64,000 nt of DNA. It comes from Sinorhizobium sp. 8-89 (lineage in GTDB: Bacteria; Pseudomonadota; Alphaproteobacteria; Rhizobiales; Rhizobiaceae). Every line of letters begins with the position of its first letter. Position 1 is the stretch's first letter. The notes below the pieces were generated by a model. It ran no database searches. It was not told where the DNA came from and saw nothing but the letters and a program-made list of their open reading frames with translations. This document shows, in pieces, positions 49,591 to 58,755 of this stretch. The stretch is from the NCBI RefSeq assembly GCF_030124325.1, contig NZ_JASKLR010000016.1, positions 53,859-117,858 on the forward strand. Direction: 5' to 3'. A program made the translations under genes and the position numbers.

Positions 49591-51021
49591 TCATGCCCGC
49601 ACCAAAGAAGCTCGCGACGTCCGCCTTTCGATCGCTCGCTCAAGCGTCTGGAACACGCGATCGTCCAGGCATTGCGAAACGTTGAACCGCATGAACTCCT
49701 GAGCCGACTGGGAAAGGCTGAAGGCATTGCCGGGCGCGAGCACCACGTTCTCCGTCAGAGCCACCCGGGCAATGTCGGCGGCGTCGAGCCCCGCGGGCAA
49801 CCGGCACCAAAGAAACATGCCGGACTGCGGCTCCAGCCAGGGTTCGATGCCGAGCTTTCTCAGCCTGGAGGCGGTTTCGGCCATCGCGCGGGAGAGCCGC
49901 GCGCGCAGTCCCTCCATATGCTTGCGATAGCCGCCGTCCCGCAGCACGTTGTAGGTAAGCTCGGCCGACAGGCGTCCGCCGCCGAACGACGTCGCGATCT
50001 TGAGGTCCACCAGTCCCTCGATCCATTCCGGGCGCGCGGCGATGAAACCGCAGCGCGCCGATGCCGACAGCGTCTTGGAGAAGCTGCCGATATGGACGAC
50101 GCGGCTGAGGCCATCGAACGCCGCCAGCCTTGGCGCGGGCGTGTGCTCGAAATCGGCAAAGATGTCGTCCTCGACGATGGTCAGGTCGAACTGGTCCGCA
50201 AGCTTCAATACCCGATGGGCAACGACGGGAGATAGCACGGCACCGGTCGGATTGTGGATGGCGGAGTTGGTAATGTAGAGGCGCGGCCGGTGCTCGGCGA
50301 CCACTTGGGCGAAAGCCTCGATGTCCGGCCCCGTCGGCGTATATGGCACGCTGACGATCCTGGCGCGGTGGGCGCGCAGCAGCGCGTGGAAGTTGAAGTA
50401 GCACGAGTCATCGACGAGGACCGTATCGCCCGTTTCCAGAAAGAAGCGGCACAGGAGATCGATCGCCTGCGTACCCGACTCCGTGAGCATGATCCAGTCG
50501 GGCGGCGCTTCGATGCCGCGCTCCATCATGCGCCGCGCGAGCAACTGGCGGAGCGGCGGAAAACCGAGCGGTGTCCCGTAGTCGGTAAGCGCGGCGTCGC
50601 CTGCCCGCGACAGGCCTCGCAGGCCTCTCCGCAATGCCGCCTCGGGCATCCATGAAGGAGGAAGCCAGCCGCAGCCCGGCTTGAGCGTCTGGTCGCTGCT
50701 TTCGAGCGATTGCCGGGAGACCCACAGCGGATCGATCGCGCGATCGAGCCGGGGTCCGATCTCGGCAAGGGCCAGGGGCGCCACCTGCCCGGAGACATAA
50801 AAGCCGGAGCCCGGCCTCGACGCGATGACGCCTTCGGCGACCAGGCGTTCATAGGCGTCCACCACGGTCGAGGTCGAGACCTGCATGGTCGTGGCGAAGG
50901 CCCGGACCGAAGGCAGCTTGCCCCCCGGCGTCAGGCTGCGGTTGGCAATGCGTTGGCGGATGGCGTTCATCACCGCCGTGATGCGCGTTCCGCCGCCTGC
51001 ACCCGTCGCTGTAGCACCCAT
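49591..51021 (-). CDS. MocR-type PLP-dependent regulator
   Basis: A 476-residue protein. GntR HTH at about 10-85 (TRITAVMNAIRQRIANRSLTPGGKLPSVRAFATTMQVSTSTVVDAYERLVAEGVI), followed by an aminotransferase-like domain: TESGTQAIDLLCRFFLETGD, TIVEDDIFADFEHTPAPRLAA and the PLP lysine in HIGSFSKTLSASARCGFIA. It is divergent from an EamA transporter, and is probably its regulator. Start at ATG 51021 (GGGAG 8 nt upstream). Confidence 0.9.
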   Translation of the reverse strand: MGATATGAGGGTRITAVMNAIRQRIANRSLTPGGKLPSVRAFATTMQVSTSTVVDAYERLVAEGVIASRPGSGFYVSGQVAPLALAEIGPRLDRAIDPLWVSRQSLESSDQTLKPGCGWLPPSWMPEAALRRGLRGLSRAGDAALTDYGTPLGFPPLRQLLARRMMERGIEAPPDWIMLTESGTQAIDLLCRFFLETGDTVLVDDSCYFNFHALLRAHRARIVSVPYTPTGPDIEAFAQVVAEHRPRLYITNSAIHNPTGAVLSPVVAHRVLKLADQFDLTIVEDDIFADFEHTPAPRLAAFDGLSRVVHIGSFSKTLSASARCGFIAARPEWIEGLVDLKIATSFGGGRLSAELTYNVLRDGGYRKHMEGLRARLSRAMAETASRLRKLGIEPWLEPQSGMFLWCRLPAGLDAADIARVALTENVVLAPGNAFSLSQSAQEFMRFNVSQCLDDRVFQTLERAIERRTSRASLVRA

Positions 51022-51176
51022 CCGTACTGCTCCCTGAAGCACAACAGTTTTGTCGAACTGTACTGGATTGTCTCTGGCGACGCCAGAGCGCTGCGCGTTC
51101 ATATGAAGACGCAAAGGATGCTCTGGCGGCTTCGGCGGATACCGGCAAAGGAGCAGGCCCGAAAAAGGAACAACCC

Positions 51177-52040
51177 ATGGACAAGACGACGACCGGATGG
51201 ATCAACGGCTTTCTCGGGGTGCTGATCTTCAGCGGCTCGCTGCCGGCGACGCGGGCAGCCGTGCTCGACTTCGATCCGGTGTTCCTCACCGTCGCCCGGG
51301 CCGCGATCGCCGGCCTCCTCGCCCTCTGCCTTCTGGCTGCCTTCAGGGAGAAGCGGCCCGCCGCCGACCAGCTCTTCTCCCTGGCAGTCGTCTCGCTCGG
51401 TGTGGTGGTCGGATTTCCCCTGCTGACCGCGCTGGCGCTCCAGCACGTGACGTCGGCACACTCGATCGTCTTCGTCGGAATGCTTCCGCTTGCGACGGCG
51501 GCCTTCGGCGTCCTTCGCGGCGGCGAACGTCCTCGTCCCGCCTTCTGGATGTTCTCCGTCACGGGGAGCCTGCTGGTCATCGGCTTTGCGCTCGCGCAGG
51601 GCCTCTCGGCCTCTCCCGTCGGCGACGCCCTCATGCTCGCCGCCATCGTGGTCTGCGGCTTGGGCTATGCCGAGGGCGCGAAGCTCTCGCGCACCCTTGG
51701 CGGCTGGCAGGTGATCTCCTGGGCGCTCGTCCTGTCCTTGCCCGTCATGCTCTCGATCGCGCTTTTCCTGATGCCGTCGTCGTTCGCCGAGGTCGGCGCG
51801 CCCGGCTGGGTCGGCCTCGGCTATGTTTCCCTGTTCAGCATGCTGATCGGCTTCATCTTCTGGTATCGCGGACTGGCACAGGGCGGCATCGCGGCCGTCG
51901 GGCAATTGCAGTTGCTCCAGCCGTTCTTCGGCTTGGCCCTGGCCGCGACCCTGCTCCATGAAGACGTGAGCTTCACCATGCTCGCGGTCACGGTGGCCGT
52001 TATCCTCTGCGTTGTCGGCGCACGAAAATTCGCGAAATGA
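51177..52040 (+). CDS. EamA/DMT family transporter
   Basis: A 287-residue protein with ten hydrophobic helices in two EamA repeats: first LGVLIFSGSLPATRAAV ... LFSLAVVSLGVVVGFPLLTALALQHV, second GWQVISWALVLSLPVMLSIAL ... LGYVSLFSMLIGFIFWYRGLAQGG. Such proteins export amino acids or small metabolites. It pairs divergently with the MocR regulator over 155 bp, a common arrangement where the regulator senses the metabolite through PLP. AAAGGAAC is 6 nt before the ATG. Confidence 0.9.
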   Translation: MDKTTTGWINGFLGVLIFSGSLPATRAAVLDFDPVFLTVARAAIAGLLALCLLAAFREKRPAADQLFSLAVVSLGVVVGFPLLTALALQHVTSAHSIVFVGMLPLATAAFGVLRGGERPRPAFWMFSVTGSLLVIGFALAQGLSASPVGDALMLAAIVVCGLGYAEGAKLSRTLGGWQVISWALVLSLPVMLSIALFLMPSSFAEVGAPGWVGLGYVSLFSMLIGFIFWYRGLAQGGIAAVGQLQLLQPFFGLALAATLLHEDVSFTMLAVTVAVILCVVGARKFAK

Positions 52041-52112
52041 CAGGCGTCGAACAAGGGGCACGCCGTCGCCGGCAAGCATTCCGGCTCGCCGCGTCCGGTG
52101 TTATGTTGTTGC

Positions 52113-53501
52113 ATGACCCGCGATGCAGCCATAGCGAGAGCCGAGGCTTACTTCGATTCCGGTGCTTTCCGGGACGATCTGGCGCGCCGCGTCGCCTTGC
52201 CGACGGAAAGCCAGAATCCGGATCGCGCGCCAGTGCTGGCCGAGTACATCGAAACCGAGATCAAGCCGGCCTTCGAAGCACTTGGGTTCGCCTGCCAGAC
52301 GTTATCCGAGGGCAACTGGCCTTTTCTTTTTGCCGAACGCATCGAGGATCCGGCGAGGCCGACCGTGCTTGGCTACGGTCATGGCGATGTGGTTCGCGGT
52401 CTCGACGAGGGCTGGCATGAAGGTCTGTCGCCTTGGCGGATGACCGAACGCGACGGCCGATGGTACGGACGCGGCGTCGCCGACAACAAAGGGCAGCATT
52501 CAATCAACATCGGTGCGATCAGGGCCGTGCTGGCGACGCGCGGCAGACTTGGCTTCAACGCCAAATACCTGATCGAAATGGGAGAAGAGAGGCTTTCGCC
52601 GGGTCTTCGCGACCTGGCGACCACCCACAAGGATTTGTTCCGATCCGGCGTGCTGATTGCTTCGGATGGGCCGCGGCTCTCGCTCGCACGGCCAACGGTC
52701 TTTTTGGGTTCGCGTGGCGCCATCAGCTTCGATGTTTGGATAGAGGCTCGCGAGGGCGGTCACCATTCCGGCAACTGGGGCGGTCTTCTTTCCGACCCGG
52801 CAATACAGCTTGCCCATGCCCTTGCAAGCCTCACCGGGCCGACAGGCCAGATCCGGATTCCGGAATGGCTTCCGAAGGCCATCCCGGACGATGTTCGGCG
52901 CATTCTCGCCGATTGCGAGATGGAGGCCAGCGCCAACGATCCCGAAATAGATCCCGATTGGGGTGAGCCCGGCCTGACGCCGGCGGAAAAACTGTTCGCG
53001 TGGTGCTCGTTCGCGATCCTCGCCTTCGAAGCCGGGAACCCGAAGACGCCCGTCGGCGCGATTCCGCCGCGAGCCTGGGCGCGCTGTCAGTTGCGGTTTG
53101 TCGTCGGCGTCGATGTCGAGGATGTCCTTCCGGCGCTCAGACGGCACTTCGACCGCCACGGCTTTTCCCACGTGCGGATCGCTCAATCGAACGATGCGGT
53201 TTTCCACGCGACACGACTGGATCCCGGTCATCCATGGGTCAGCTGGACGGTGGACTCGATTGTCCGCACGACAGGCAAGAAGCCCGCCATCGTGCCGAAC
53301 CTCGGCGGATCCCTGCCGAACGACATCTTCGCCGATATCCTGGAACTTCCGACAGTGTGGGTCCCGCACTCCTATCCGGGATGCTCCCAGCATGCGCCGA
53401 ACGAGCACCTGCCGCTCGTGATCGCCCGTGAAGGTCTGGCGCTGATGGCAGGGATCTACTGGGATCTCGGCGAGCCCGGCGTGCCGGAAGCGCATCATTA
53501 G
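52113..53501 (+). CDS. M20 family metallopeptidase
   Basis: A 462-residue protein. M20 motifs: [12 protein letters not shown] (metal His/catalytic Asp), [24 protein letters not shown] (bridging Asp), [13 protein letters not shown] (catalytic Glu), lid domain about 200-320 with [10 protein letters not shown], and [13 protein letters not shown] at the end. It should hydrolyse a peptide or acyl-amino acid with two zinc ions. Start at ATG 52113 ([14 protein letters not shown]); no strong Shine-Dalgarno. It starts 72 bp after the EamA gene, possibly co-transcribed. Confidence 0.88.
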   Translation: MTRDAAIARAEAYFDSGAFRDDLARRVALPTESQNPDRAPVLAEYIETEIKPAFEALGFACQTLSEGNWPFLFAERIEDPARPTVLGYGHGDVVRGLDEGWHEGLSPWRMTERDGRWYGRGVADNKGQHSINIGAIRAVLATRGRLGFNAKYLIEMGEERLSPGLRDLATTHKDLFRSGVLIASDGPRLSLARPTVFLGSRGAISFDVWIEAREGGHHSGNWGGLLSDPAIQLAHALASLTGPTGQIRIPEWLPKAIPDDVRRILADCEMEASANDPEIDPDWGEPGLTPAEKLFAWCSFAILAFEAGNPKTPVGAIPPRAWARCQLRFVVGVDVEDVLPALRRHFDRHGFSHVRIAQSNDAVFHATRLDPGHPWVSWTVDSIVRTTGKKPAIVPNLGGSLPNDIFADILELPTVWVPHSYPGCSQHAPNEHLPLVIAREGLALMAGIYWDLGEPGVPEAHH

Positions 53502-53583
53502 AGCAATTCCGAGCAGTGTGCGACGTTTCCGTCCGGCATTGCGTCAGATCAGGAAGTTAGATTTCGCCACTTCAATGAAACGA
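53501..53583 (+). repeat. R2 repeat, diverged
   Basis: GAGCAATTCCGAGCAGTGTGCGACGTTTCCGTCCGGCATTGCGTC, tail GAAGTTAGATTTCGCCACTTCAATGAAACGAG. It starts just after the M20 stop. Confidence 0.7.
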
Positions 53584-53629
53584 GCAGCGCCGGCGGGAGG
53601 ACGAACCCGAGTGGGCCCATCGCGCTCCG

Positions 53630-54196
53630 TCAGAGAGCCGCGAGGAAGTTCGCGACGCGCGCCCAGGTACGCTCCGCCGCCTCGGCGTCGTGGTCGGGCA
53701 GGCTCGGATCCGTATAAATATGCCCGGCGCCGGGATAGCTGAACACCTCGGCGGCAATTCCCGCGCCCTCGGCGATCGCCCGCCAGGCGGCCACGTCCTC
53801 TGCCGGCTCGAAAACATCCGGGTCGGCAAGATGCACCTGCAGCGGCAGGCCGCGGCGCGCATCATGAGGTATCTGGGCAATGCTGTGGAGGAAGAGCACG
53901 CCAGCCGCCTCGGGCCGCTTCGCCCAAAGATGCGCGGCGACCGCGGCGCCCATGGAAAATCCGCCAAGCACCGTCTCGGCCGGCAGATCCGCGGCCGCTC
54001 TCTCCGCACGCTCGCAGAGCGTCGCCCAACCGATCTCCTCCTTCAATTCGAAGCCCTGATCGATCGAGCTGGCGACCCGGCCCTCATAGAGATCGGGCGT
54101 GATGACCGTGTGGCCCGCCGTGCGCAAACGCGCCGCCGCATTCCGCTCGAGCGGGCGCAATCCATAGACCGAATGAAACAGGAGCACCGTCGCCAT
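53630..54196 (-). CDS. Dienelactone hydrolase family protein
   Basis: A 188-residue alpha/beta hydrolase: MATVLLFHSVYGLRPLERNAAARLRTAGHTVITPDLYEGRVAS, nucleophile region VLGGFSMGAAVAAHL (Ser in G-F-S-M-G; dienelactone hydrolases usually have Cys), LADPDVFEP, and His in YPGAGHIYTD. A small DLH-like esterase with unknown substrate. GGAGGG lies 7 nt before ATG 54196. The frame is open far upstream but those sequences are R2 repeat and unrelated. Confidence 0.85.
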   Translation of the reverse strand: MATVLLFHSVYGLRPLERNAAARLRTAGHTVITPDLYEGRVASSIDQGFELKEEIGWATLCERAERAAADLPAETVLGGFSMGAAVAAHLWAKRPEAAGVLFLHSIAQIPHDARRGLPLQVHLADPDVFEPAEDVAAWRAIAEGAGIAAEVFSYPGAGHIYTDPSLPDHDAEAAERTWARVANFLAAL

Positions 54197-54231
54197 CGCT
54201 ATACCCTCCGGTGTTGGCCGGCCGCAGGCTA

Positions 54232-54297
54232 CAGCAATTCCAGGAGGTGTGTAACGGTTTTCCGGCCGGAAATGCGCCGGGCATCTGAAAGGCAGCC
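54232..54297 (+). repeat. R2 repeat, diverged
   Basis: AGCAATTCCAGGAGGTGTGTAACGGTTTTCCGGCCGGAAATGCG. Tail mostly absent. It lies upstream of the dienelactone hydrolase. Confidence 0.65.
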
Positions 54298-54420
54298 GCT
54301 CGATCATCATGCCGCCGAGGCGGGTCTGGCTCTCCGCCATCCCGCATGCCGTCGCCATCTCGAGCTGACTCGAGGATGACGGCAAAGGGAAGCCTTGCGC
54401 GCGCCCCCCCCGTTTTGCGC

Positions 54421-54449
54421 CCCGATGCAGCGGACGGGGCTGCATCGGG
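54421..54449. terminator. Stem-loop downstream of TerC
   Basis: CCCGATGCAGC (54421-54431) pairs perfectly with GCTGCATCGGG (54439-54449); 7-nt loop. It lies 14 bp after the TerC stop on the - strand. No T-run follows, but the position suits transcript ending. Confidence 0.45.
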
Positions 54450-54462
54450 TACTTGTCGGAAA

Positions 54463-55092
54463 TCAGCCCGCGATCGCCGCGACGGCCGGCGCGACGTGCG
54501 GCCAGACCTCGATCGATCCGCGGTAGATCATGTCGACCGCAACATAGAAGATGATCGCCAGACCGACATAGGCGATCCAGTGATAGCGGTTGAGCAGCTT
54601 GGCGATGAAGCCCGCTGCAACGCCCATCATCGCGATCGAAAGGACGAGGCCGATCACCAGCACCGTCGGATGCTCGCGGGCAGCACCCGCAACCGCGAGC
54701 ACGTTGTCGAGCGACATGGAGATGTCGGCAACGACGATCTGGATCGCCGCCTGCATGAAGGTCTTCTTGTGGACCTCTCCGGTCCCGTGGCCGGCGCCTT
54801 CGCCGACGTTGGCGCGCAGCTCGCGCCACATCTTCCAGCAGACCCAGAGCAGGAGAATACCGCCGGCAAGCAGCAGGCCGATGATTTCCAGAAGCTGCAC
54901 CGTAACGCTCGCCAGCGCGATGCGAAGAACGGTCGCGGCGAGAATGCCGACGAGGATCGCCCTCTTGCGCTGCTCGGTCGGAAGCCCGGCGGCTGCAAGC
55001 CCGATGACGACGGCGTTATCCCCGGCAAGCACCAGGTCGATGACAATAACCTGCATAAGTGCCAGCAAGCCGGCAGACGTAAAAATTTCCAT
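54463..55092 (-). CDS. TerC family membrane protein (YjbE-like)
   Basis: A 209-residue protein with seven helices. The TerC signature with paired acidic membrane residues is present: LMQVIVIDLVLAGDNAVVIGLAAAGLP (helix 1-2) and IQIVVADISMSLDNVLAVAGAA (helix 4), i.e. two D-N motifs. YjbE/Alx/TerC proteins are linked to manganese or calcium export and metal or tellurite stress. ATG 55092 is chosen; GTG 55110 with GGGGGA between is an alternative. In rhizobia expression may be metal-dependent through a leader; no riboswitch is evident in the 80 bp upstream. Confidence 0.88.
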   Translation of the reverse strand: MEIFTSAGLLALMQVIVIDLVLAGDNAVVIGLAAAGLPTEQRKRAILVGILAATVLRIALASVTVQLLEIIGLLLAGGILLLWVCWKMWRELRANVGEGAGHGTGEVHKKTFMQAAIQIVVADISMSLDNVLAVAGAAREHPTVLVIGLVLSIAMMGVAAGFIAKLLNRYHWIAYVGLAIIFYVAVDMIYRGSIEVWPHVAPAVAAIAG

Positions 55093-55263
55093 GATCCGAT
55101 GATCCCCCACTGAGCAAAGCGGCTGGGCATCGCTAGCGGAAAAGCCACCGGCGGATCAAGTGGCGATGCGGGTTTGCGGCAAAAAAACTGGAGCGCGCCT
55201 TCTCTGCATCCCCGCCGTCGAGCCCCAATGCGCGCCGGCCAAGGCCGTGTTATGTTGATCGCC

Positions 55264-55732
55264 ATGCGCCCGAGCACCCGCCACGCCCGAAGTGGTGAGT
55301 TGAGCATCGCCCATCAGGTGATCGGCGACGGACCGCTCGACATTATCTATGTTCCGGGCTGGATTTCCAATCTCGACCAGGCCTGGGAATTTCCGAAAAT
55401 GGTGCATGTGTTCGAGCGGCTGAGCGCATTCGCCCGGCTGATCCTGTTCGACAAGCGCGGCACCGGGCTTTCGGACCGCAATGTCGGCTTTCCCACGCTT
55501 GAGGAACGGATGCAGGACGTCCGGGCGGCAATGGACGCCGCTGGCTCGCGGCGTGCGGCGCTCATGGGCACCTCCGAGGGCGGCTACCTCGCGCCTGCTC
55601 GATCACGCCGGGCCGGGTGATGTCATGGGCTCGGGAACGGTGAGGGATCTCGTCGTCGGCTCCGGCGTCACCTTCGAGGCACGCGGCGAGACGGAACTGC
55701 GCGACGTTCCCGGACGCTGGCAGGTTTTACGC
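55264..55732 (+). pseudogene. Gutted alpha/beta hydrolase-adenylate cyclase fusion
   Basis: From ATG 55264 the first 110 residues are a normal alpha/beta hydrolase start (SGELSIAHQVIGDGPLDIIY, VPGWISNLDQAWEFPKMVHV, ...LMGTSEGGYL with the Ser elbow). At about 55590 the sequence jumps, with a frame change, to LLDHAGPGDVMGSGTVRDLV VGSGVTFEARGETELRDVPG RWQVLR, which is the extreme C-terminus of the cyclase in fusion proteins of this type. The rest of the hydrolase and nearly the entire cyclase domain are missing, so at least 350 codons were deleted. Not functional. Confidence 0.7.
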
Positions 55733-55764
55733 CGTCACGACGCCGACCAACTCTGCCGACGGAA

Positions 55765-56622
55765 TTACGCCGGCGAGAACAGCGCCTTGATCCGCTGCCT
55801 AAGCGCCCGCTTGTACATTCTGAGCCACGGCGCCACACGCTTGTTCGCGTGCTGCTCGAGCGCCTTCTTCAAGGCGATCTTCTCCCTGGCCGTGTAGTTC
55901 GTTTCGGCAATGATGCGGCGTGCGATTTCGACGTATTTCCTTCGCGCCGCCAGCCGCTCCGCCGGCTGCAGGTGATAGCTCGCCTCACGCATGATCCGCT
56001 GCGTGAAGGTGGCCTCGGGCGCGAACGCCACCTGGCCGTTGATCATGGCCCGCATCGTGGTCAAGTGATCCGCCGCCCAGGCATAGGGATAGTCCCTGAG
56101 CACCGCGATATCCTCGATGACGGCATCGCGCCGCCAGAGGCCGTAGAACCAGCTCGGGTGGCAGCCGAGCAGGATCGCCTTCGCCCGCGACAGGCGATCG
56201 GAGCCTTCGCTCACCGGCAGCGGGTAATCGGCCTCCCGCCCGGTCGATGTGTTGATCCGGTGGACCGGGGTGACGGCCAGCCGGGCATCGCAGTCGCGGT
56301 CGAGCGCATTCACGGTTGCCTCGAGATGGTTCTCGTCCGTTAGGTCGTCGTCCGCCCGCCACATGAAATAAGCGGCCTCGCCGAGGTGCAGCGCCTTCTT
56401 GAAGTTCTCCATCACCGGCACGTTGATATTGCTGCGAACGTGGCGGAACCGTCGGTCCTTTCGCGCAAATTCGGCGCAGATCTCGCTGGTGCCGTCGGTC
56501 GAGGCGTTGTCGCAGATGATGACCTCGAAATCCTCGAAACTCTGGCCGCGCAGGCAATTCAGGCTTTCGGAAATTGTCTGGACACCGTTGTAGGTGGGAA
56601 CGGCGATACTCACGCGAGCCAT
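55765..56622 (-). CDS. Glycosyltransferase family 2
   Basis: A 285-residue GT-A enzyme: [46 protein letters not shown] (nucleotide-sugar site), then [18 protein letters not shown] (D-x-D metal site at about 91-93), and a basic C-terminus. It would add a sugar to a surface glycan or lipid. It is divergent from another glycosyltransferase gene with a 132-bp AT-rich gap. GGGAAAAC precedes the ATG; no strong Shine-Dalgarno. Confidence 0.88.
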   Translation of the reverse strand: MARVSIAVPTYNGVQTISESLNCLRGQSFEDFEVIICDNASTDGTSEICAEFARKDRRFRHVRSNINVPVMENFKKALHLGEAAYFMWRADDDLTDENHLEATVNALDRDCDARLAVTPVHRINTSTGREADYPLPVSEGSDRLSRAKAILLGCHPSWFYGLWRRDAVIEDIAVLRDYPYAWAADHLTTMRAMINGQVAFAPEATFTQRIMREASYHLQPAERLAARRKYVEIARRIIAETNYTAREKIALKKALEQHANKRVAPWLRMYKRALRQRIKALFSPA

Positions 56623-56754
56623 GTTTTCCCTGTTGCACGCTGTTGTTGAGGCGATTATATGAGCGGCCCCTGACCAGTTTCATGTTGTCAAACCACACGC
56701 CGTGGATGACAAGCGTGTACACCATCGGCCCCCTCAACCGCAAGACGATCATCG

Positions 56755-57492
56755 ATGCCAAAAATCGACGTTTGCATTGTCGCCTCGCGGCGCCCCGATC
56801 TGTTGGCCGCCACGCTCGAAAGCCTGTCGAAGCGGATGCTCGATCACTTCGAGATCGAGAATGTCTACATGAACCTCGATCCGATCTTCGGGGATGAGAA
56901 GGCCCATGCCGCCTGCCTCGAGCTGATCCGCAACCGGTTTCCGGCGGCGATCGTTTTCGAGCCCGAAACGCCGAGCTTCGCCGGCGCCGTACGGCGGCTC
57001 TGGTCGGCCACAAAGGCCGAGTTCGTCCTGCACCTCGAAGACGATTGGGTCGCGCTGACCGACATCGGCCCGGACGTCTTCACCGCCTTCCGGAATGCCT
57101 CGATCGCGCAGGTGTCTTTCCACACCGCCGAGCAGAAATGGGACATCGCGAAGAAGGGCCATTTTCACAAGCGCAACGAATATGTGCGCCTGTTTGGCAT
57201 CAAGATCCCGAAGTTCAGCGCCTTCCCGATCTTCACCACCTCGCCCTCGCTTCTCAGAGGCGAGTTCGTGAGGGAGTGCGCGAGGTTGATGGACCCCGCG
57301 AAGGACCCGGAAAAGCAATTCTACTACGGCGTGAACCCGGCCCTCGAAAGATATGTCCGCAACAAGAAAAGCTATATCTTCTCCCCCGAAAAGCGCCCGG
57401 TCATCAAGGACATCGGCCGCGACTGGCAGAAGGAGAAGAAGATCAGGAAGGTCATCCGCGGCGCCAATTCGGTCTGGGAAGCGGAGGGATAA
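56755..57492 (+). CDS. Glycosyltransferase family 2-like protein
   Basis: A 245-residue protein: KIDVCIVASRRPDLLAATLESLSKRMLDHFEIENVYMNLDP, then FVLHLEDDWVALTDIG (D-D metal site about residue 100), and a basic C-terminal region rich in Lys/Arg. It is shorter than usual GT2 enzymes and lacks the second half. No signal or membrane segment. It pairs divergently with the 55765 glycosyltransferase, suggesting a small glycan-modification island. Confidence 0.78.
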   Translation: MPKIDVCIVASRRPDLLAATLESLSKRMLDHFEIENVYMNLDPIFGDEKAHAACLELIRNRFPAAIVFEPETPSFAGAVRRLWSATKAEFVLHLEDDWVALTDIGPDVFTAFRNASIAQVSFHTAEQKWDIAKKGHFHKRNEYVRLFGIKIPKFSAFPIFTTSPSLLRGEFVRECARLMDPAKDPEKQFYYGVNPALERYVRNKKSYIFSPEKRPVIKDIGRDWQKEKKIRKVIRGANSVWEAEG

Positions 57493-57696
57493 CGGTTCTT
57501 TCGCGATCCGAACTCGCGGGGGGATGAGAGCCACGGCGCGGCACTGTATGTCGGACCGATGACTTGATCTCCGGTACGCTCGACGCCCTCGGCGTCGCCC
57601 GCCAGCACTTTTTGCACAATAACCGTCCGCCGGATTATCGTTGCCCAGCCACGCAAATTCCCGCGTTCCGCGCGGCGTCTGGAGCACGCAAGGAGA

Positions 57697-58200
57697 ATGG
57701 TGTCCGCGATGGAGGACGTCAGCGAAAGATCCTACGAACGGCTCACGCCGGAGGACCTCGAGGAGATCGCGGCCATCGCCCTTCGCACGCTCGCCGCCAT
57801 CTTCGATCGCGCGCCCGTCGCCGGCCTCTATCGTGATCGCCTGCTCCTTCTCGCCCTCGCCCAGGGTGGCGCGCTGCATTATCTCGACAGCGTGAACGGG
57901 CTCAAGGACATCGACGTCTGGGCCTTCTTCGCGGCAGGCCCCGCCAGGCCGTTTCCGCACCGGAAGCGCTGGTGCGTCGATTTCGGCCCGTCCCGCTTCG
58001 GCCGGCACCCGGCCGACCTCGGCTATCGCGGCCGCCGCCTCGACCTCATGGGCCGGTCGATCGCGATTGCACCCGGCGAGCCGCCGCCGCAGGCAGTGCG
58101 GCATTGGCTCGCCACGCGGAGCCGTTCCGCGGTCGAACTTCGCAAGAAGCCGATGTTCTCATTGTTTCCGCAAGCGTTCTTCGGCGAACGGCTCAACTAA
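57697..58200 (+). CDS. Unknown protein, possibly nucleotidyltransferase-fold
   Basis: A 167-residue soluble protein. A helical N-terminus (LTPEDLEEIAAIALRTLAAIFDRAP) precedes GGALHYLDSVNGLKDIDVWAFF, where S-V-N-G-L-K-D-I-D resembles the G-S-x(n)-D-x-D motif of nucleotidyltransferases. KRWCVDFGPSRFGRHP and YRGRRLDLMGRSI follow, with RRLDLM as a possible third Asp strand. A catalytic role is only a suggestion. Start uncertain: ATG 57697, GTG 57700 or ATG 57709; AAGGAG lies just upstream and favours 57700 or 57709. Stop directly abuts a tandem R2 pair. Confidence 0.6.
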   Translation: MVSAMEDVSERSYERLTPEDLEEIAAIALRTLAAIFDRAPVAGLYRDRLLLLALAQGGALHYLDSVNGLKDIDVWAFFAAGPARPFPHRKRWCVDFGPSRFGRHPADLGYRGRRLDLMGRSIAIAPGEPPPQAVRHWLATRSRSAVELRKKPMFSLFPQAFFGERLN

Positions 58201-58307
58201 GCAATTCCAGGAAAAGTGTGCAGCGGTTTTCCGTCCGGAATTGCGCAACACCTAACCAAGCAATTCCAGGAAAAGTGTGCGGCGGTTTTCCGTCCGGAAT
58301 TGCGTGA
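58201..58307 (+). repeat. Tandem pair of R2 heads, period 59 bp
   Basis: GCAATTCCAGGAAAAGTGTG...CCGTCCGGAATTGCG occurs at 58201-58245 and again at 58260-58304, nearly identical. The palindrome GCAATTCC.../...GGAATTGC is perfect in both. It begins directly after the stop of the 57697 gene. Confidence 0.85.
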
Positions 58308-58446
58308 CAACATTGCCGCCCGCTTCGCGAAACGCGATTGACTCCCGATCAAAAGAGAACATAATAAGAACATCCATCGGTGACGCGGCCGCCAATCTGA
58401 AACTGTTGAAGAGAGAACTCCGTCTATGCACGGAGAAGGAGGATTC

Positions 58447-58680
58447 ATGTCTGCCGCGGAGCGGTCCGATATCGAGGAATTCGACGAGTGGCTGGACGAA
58501 GTTGCGGCCGCGCTCGCCTGGCACGACGGCGACGCCGAAGCGACGATCCGCACGCTGCTCGCCGACTGTAAGCATCTGCGCGAGCAACTGGCGCTGGCCC
58601 AGATCGCCATGGGCATGGGCTTCACACGCGGCTGGTCGCCCTGCGCGGAACGCTCGGCGGAACTGGCGAGGCGAGGGTGA
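58447..58680 (+). CDS. Small acidic helical protein
   Basis: A 77-residue protein, acidic and helical (ERSDIEEFDEWLDEVAAALAWHDGDAEATIRTLLADCKHLREQLALAQIAMG). The last part (MGFTRGWSPCAERSAELARRG) is basic. No family recognised. ATG 58447 has GGAGG 5 nt upstream; an upstream ATG 58426 lacks such a site. It lies between the R2 pair and the truncated DUF1194 copy. Confidence 0.6.
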   Translation: MSAAERSDIEEFDEWLDEVAAALAWHDGDAEATIRTLLADCKHLREQLALAQIAMGMGFTRGWSPCAERSAELARRG

Positions 58681-58728
58681 ACATAAGGATCGGAGGGGAC
58701 CGACAAGGCGCCGCACGCTACTGTCGTG

Positions 58729-58755
58729 TGAGCGAAACGATGAAAATGATCTAGC
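58729..58755 (+). repeat. R2 repeat tail fragment
   Basis: GTGAGCGAAACGATGAAAATGATCTAG matches the end of the full R2 tail (cf. 34984-35008). It overlaps the stop of the inverted DUF1194 copy. Confidence 0.5.

Noticed and set aside
53630..54829. A 399-codon version of the dienelactone hydrolase
   Set aside because: The extra N-terminal part is encoded by the R2 repeat and the antisense of TerC; a good ribosome-binding site and the family start are at 54196.
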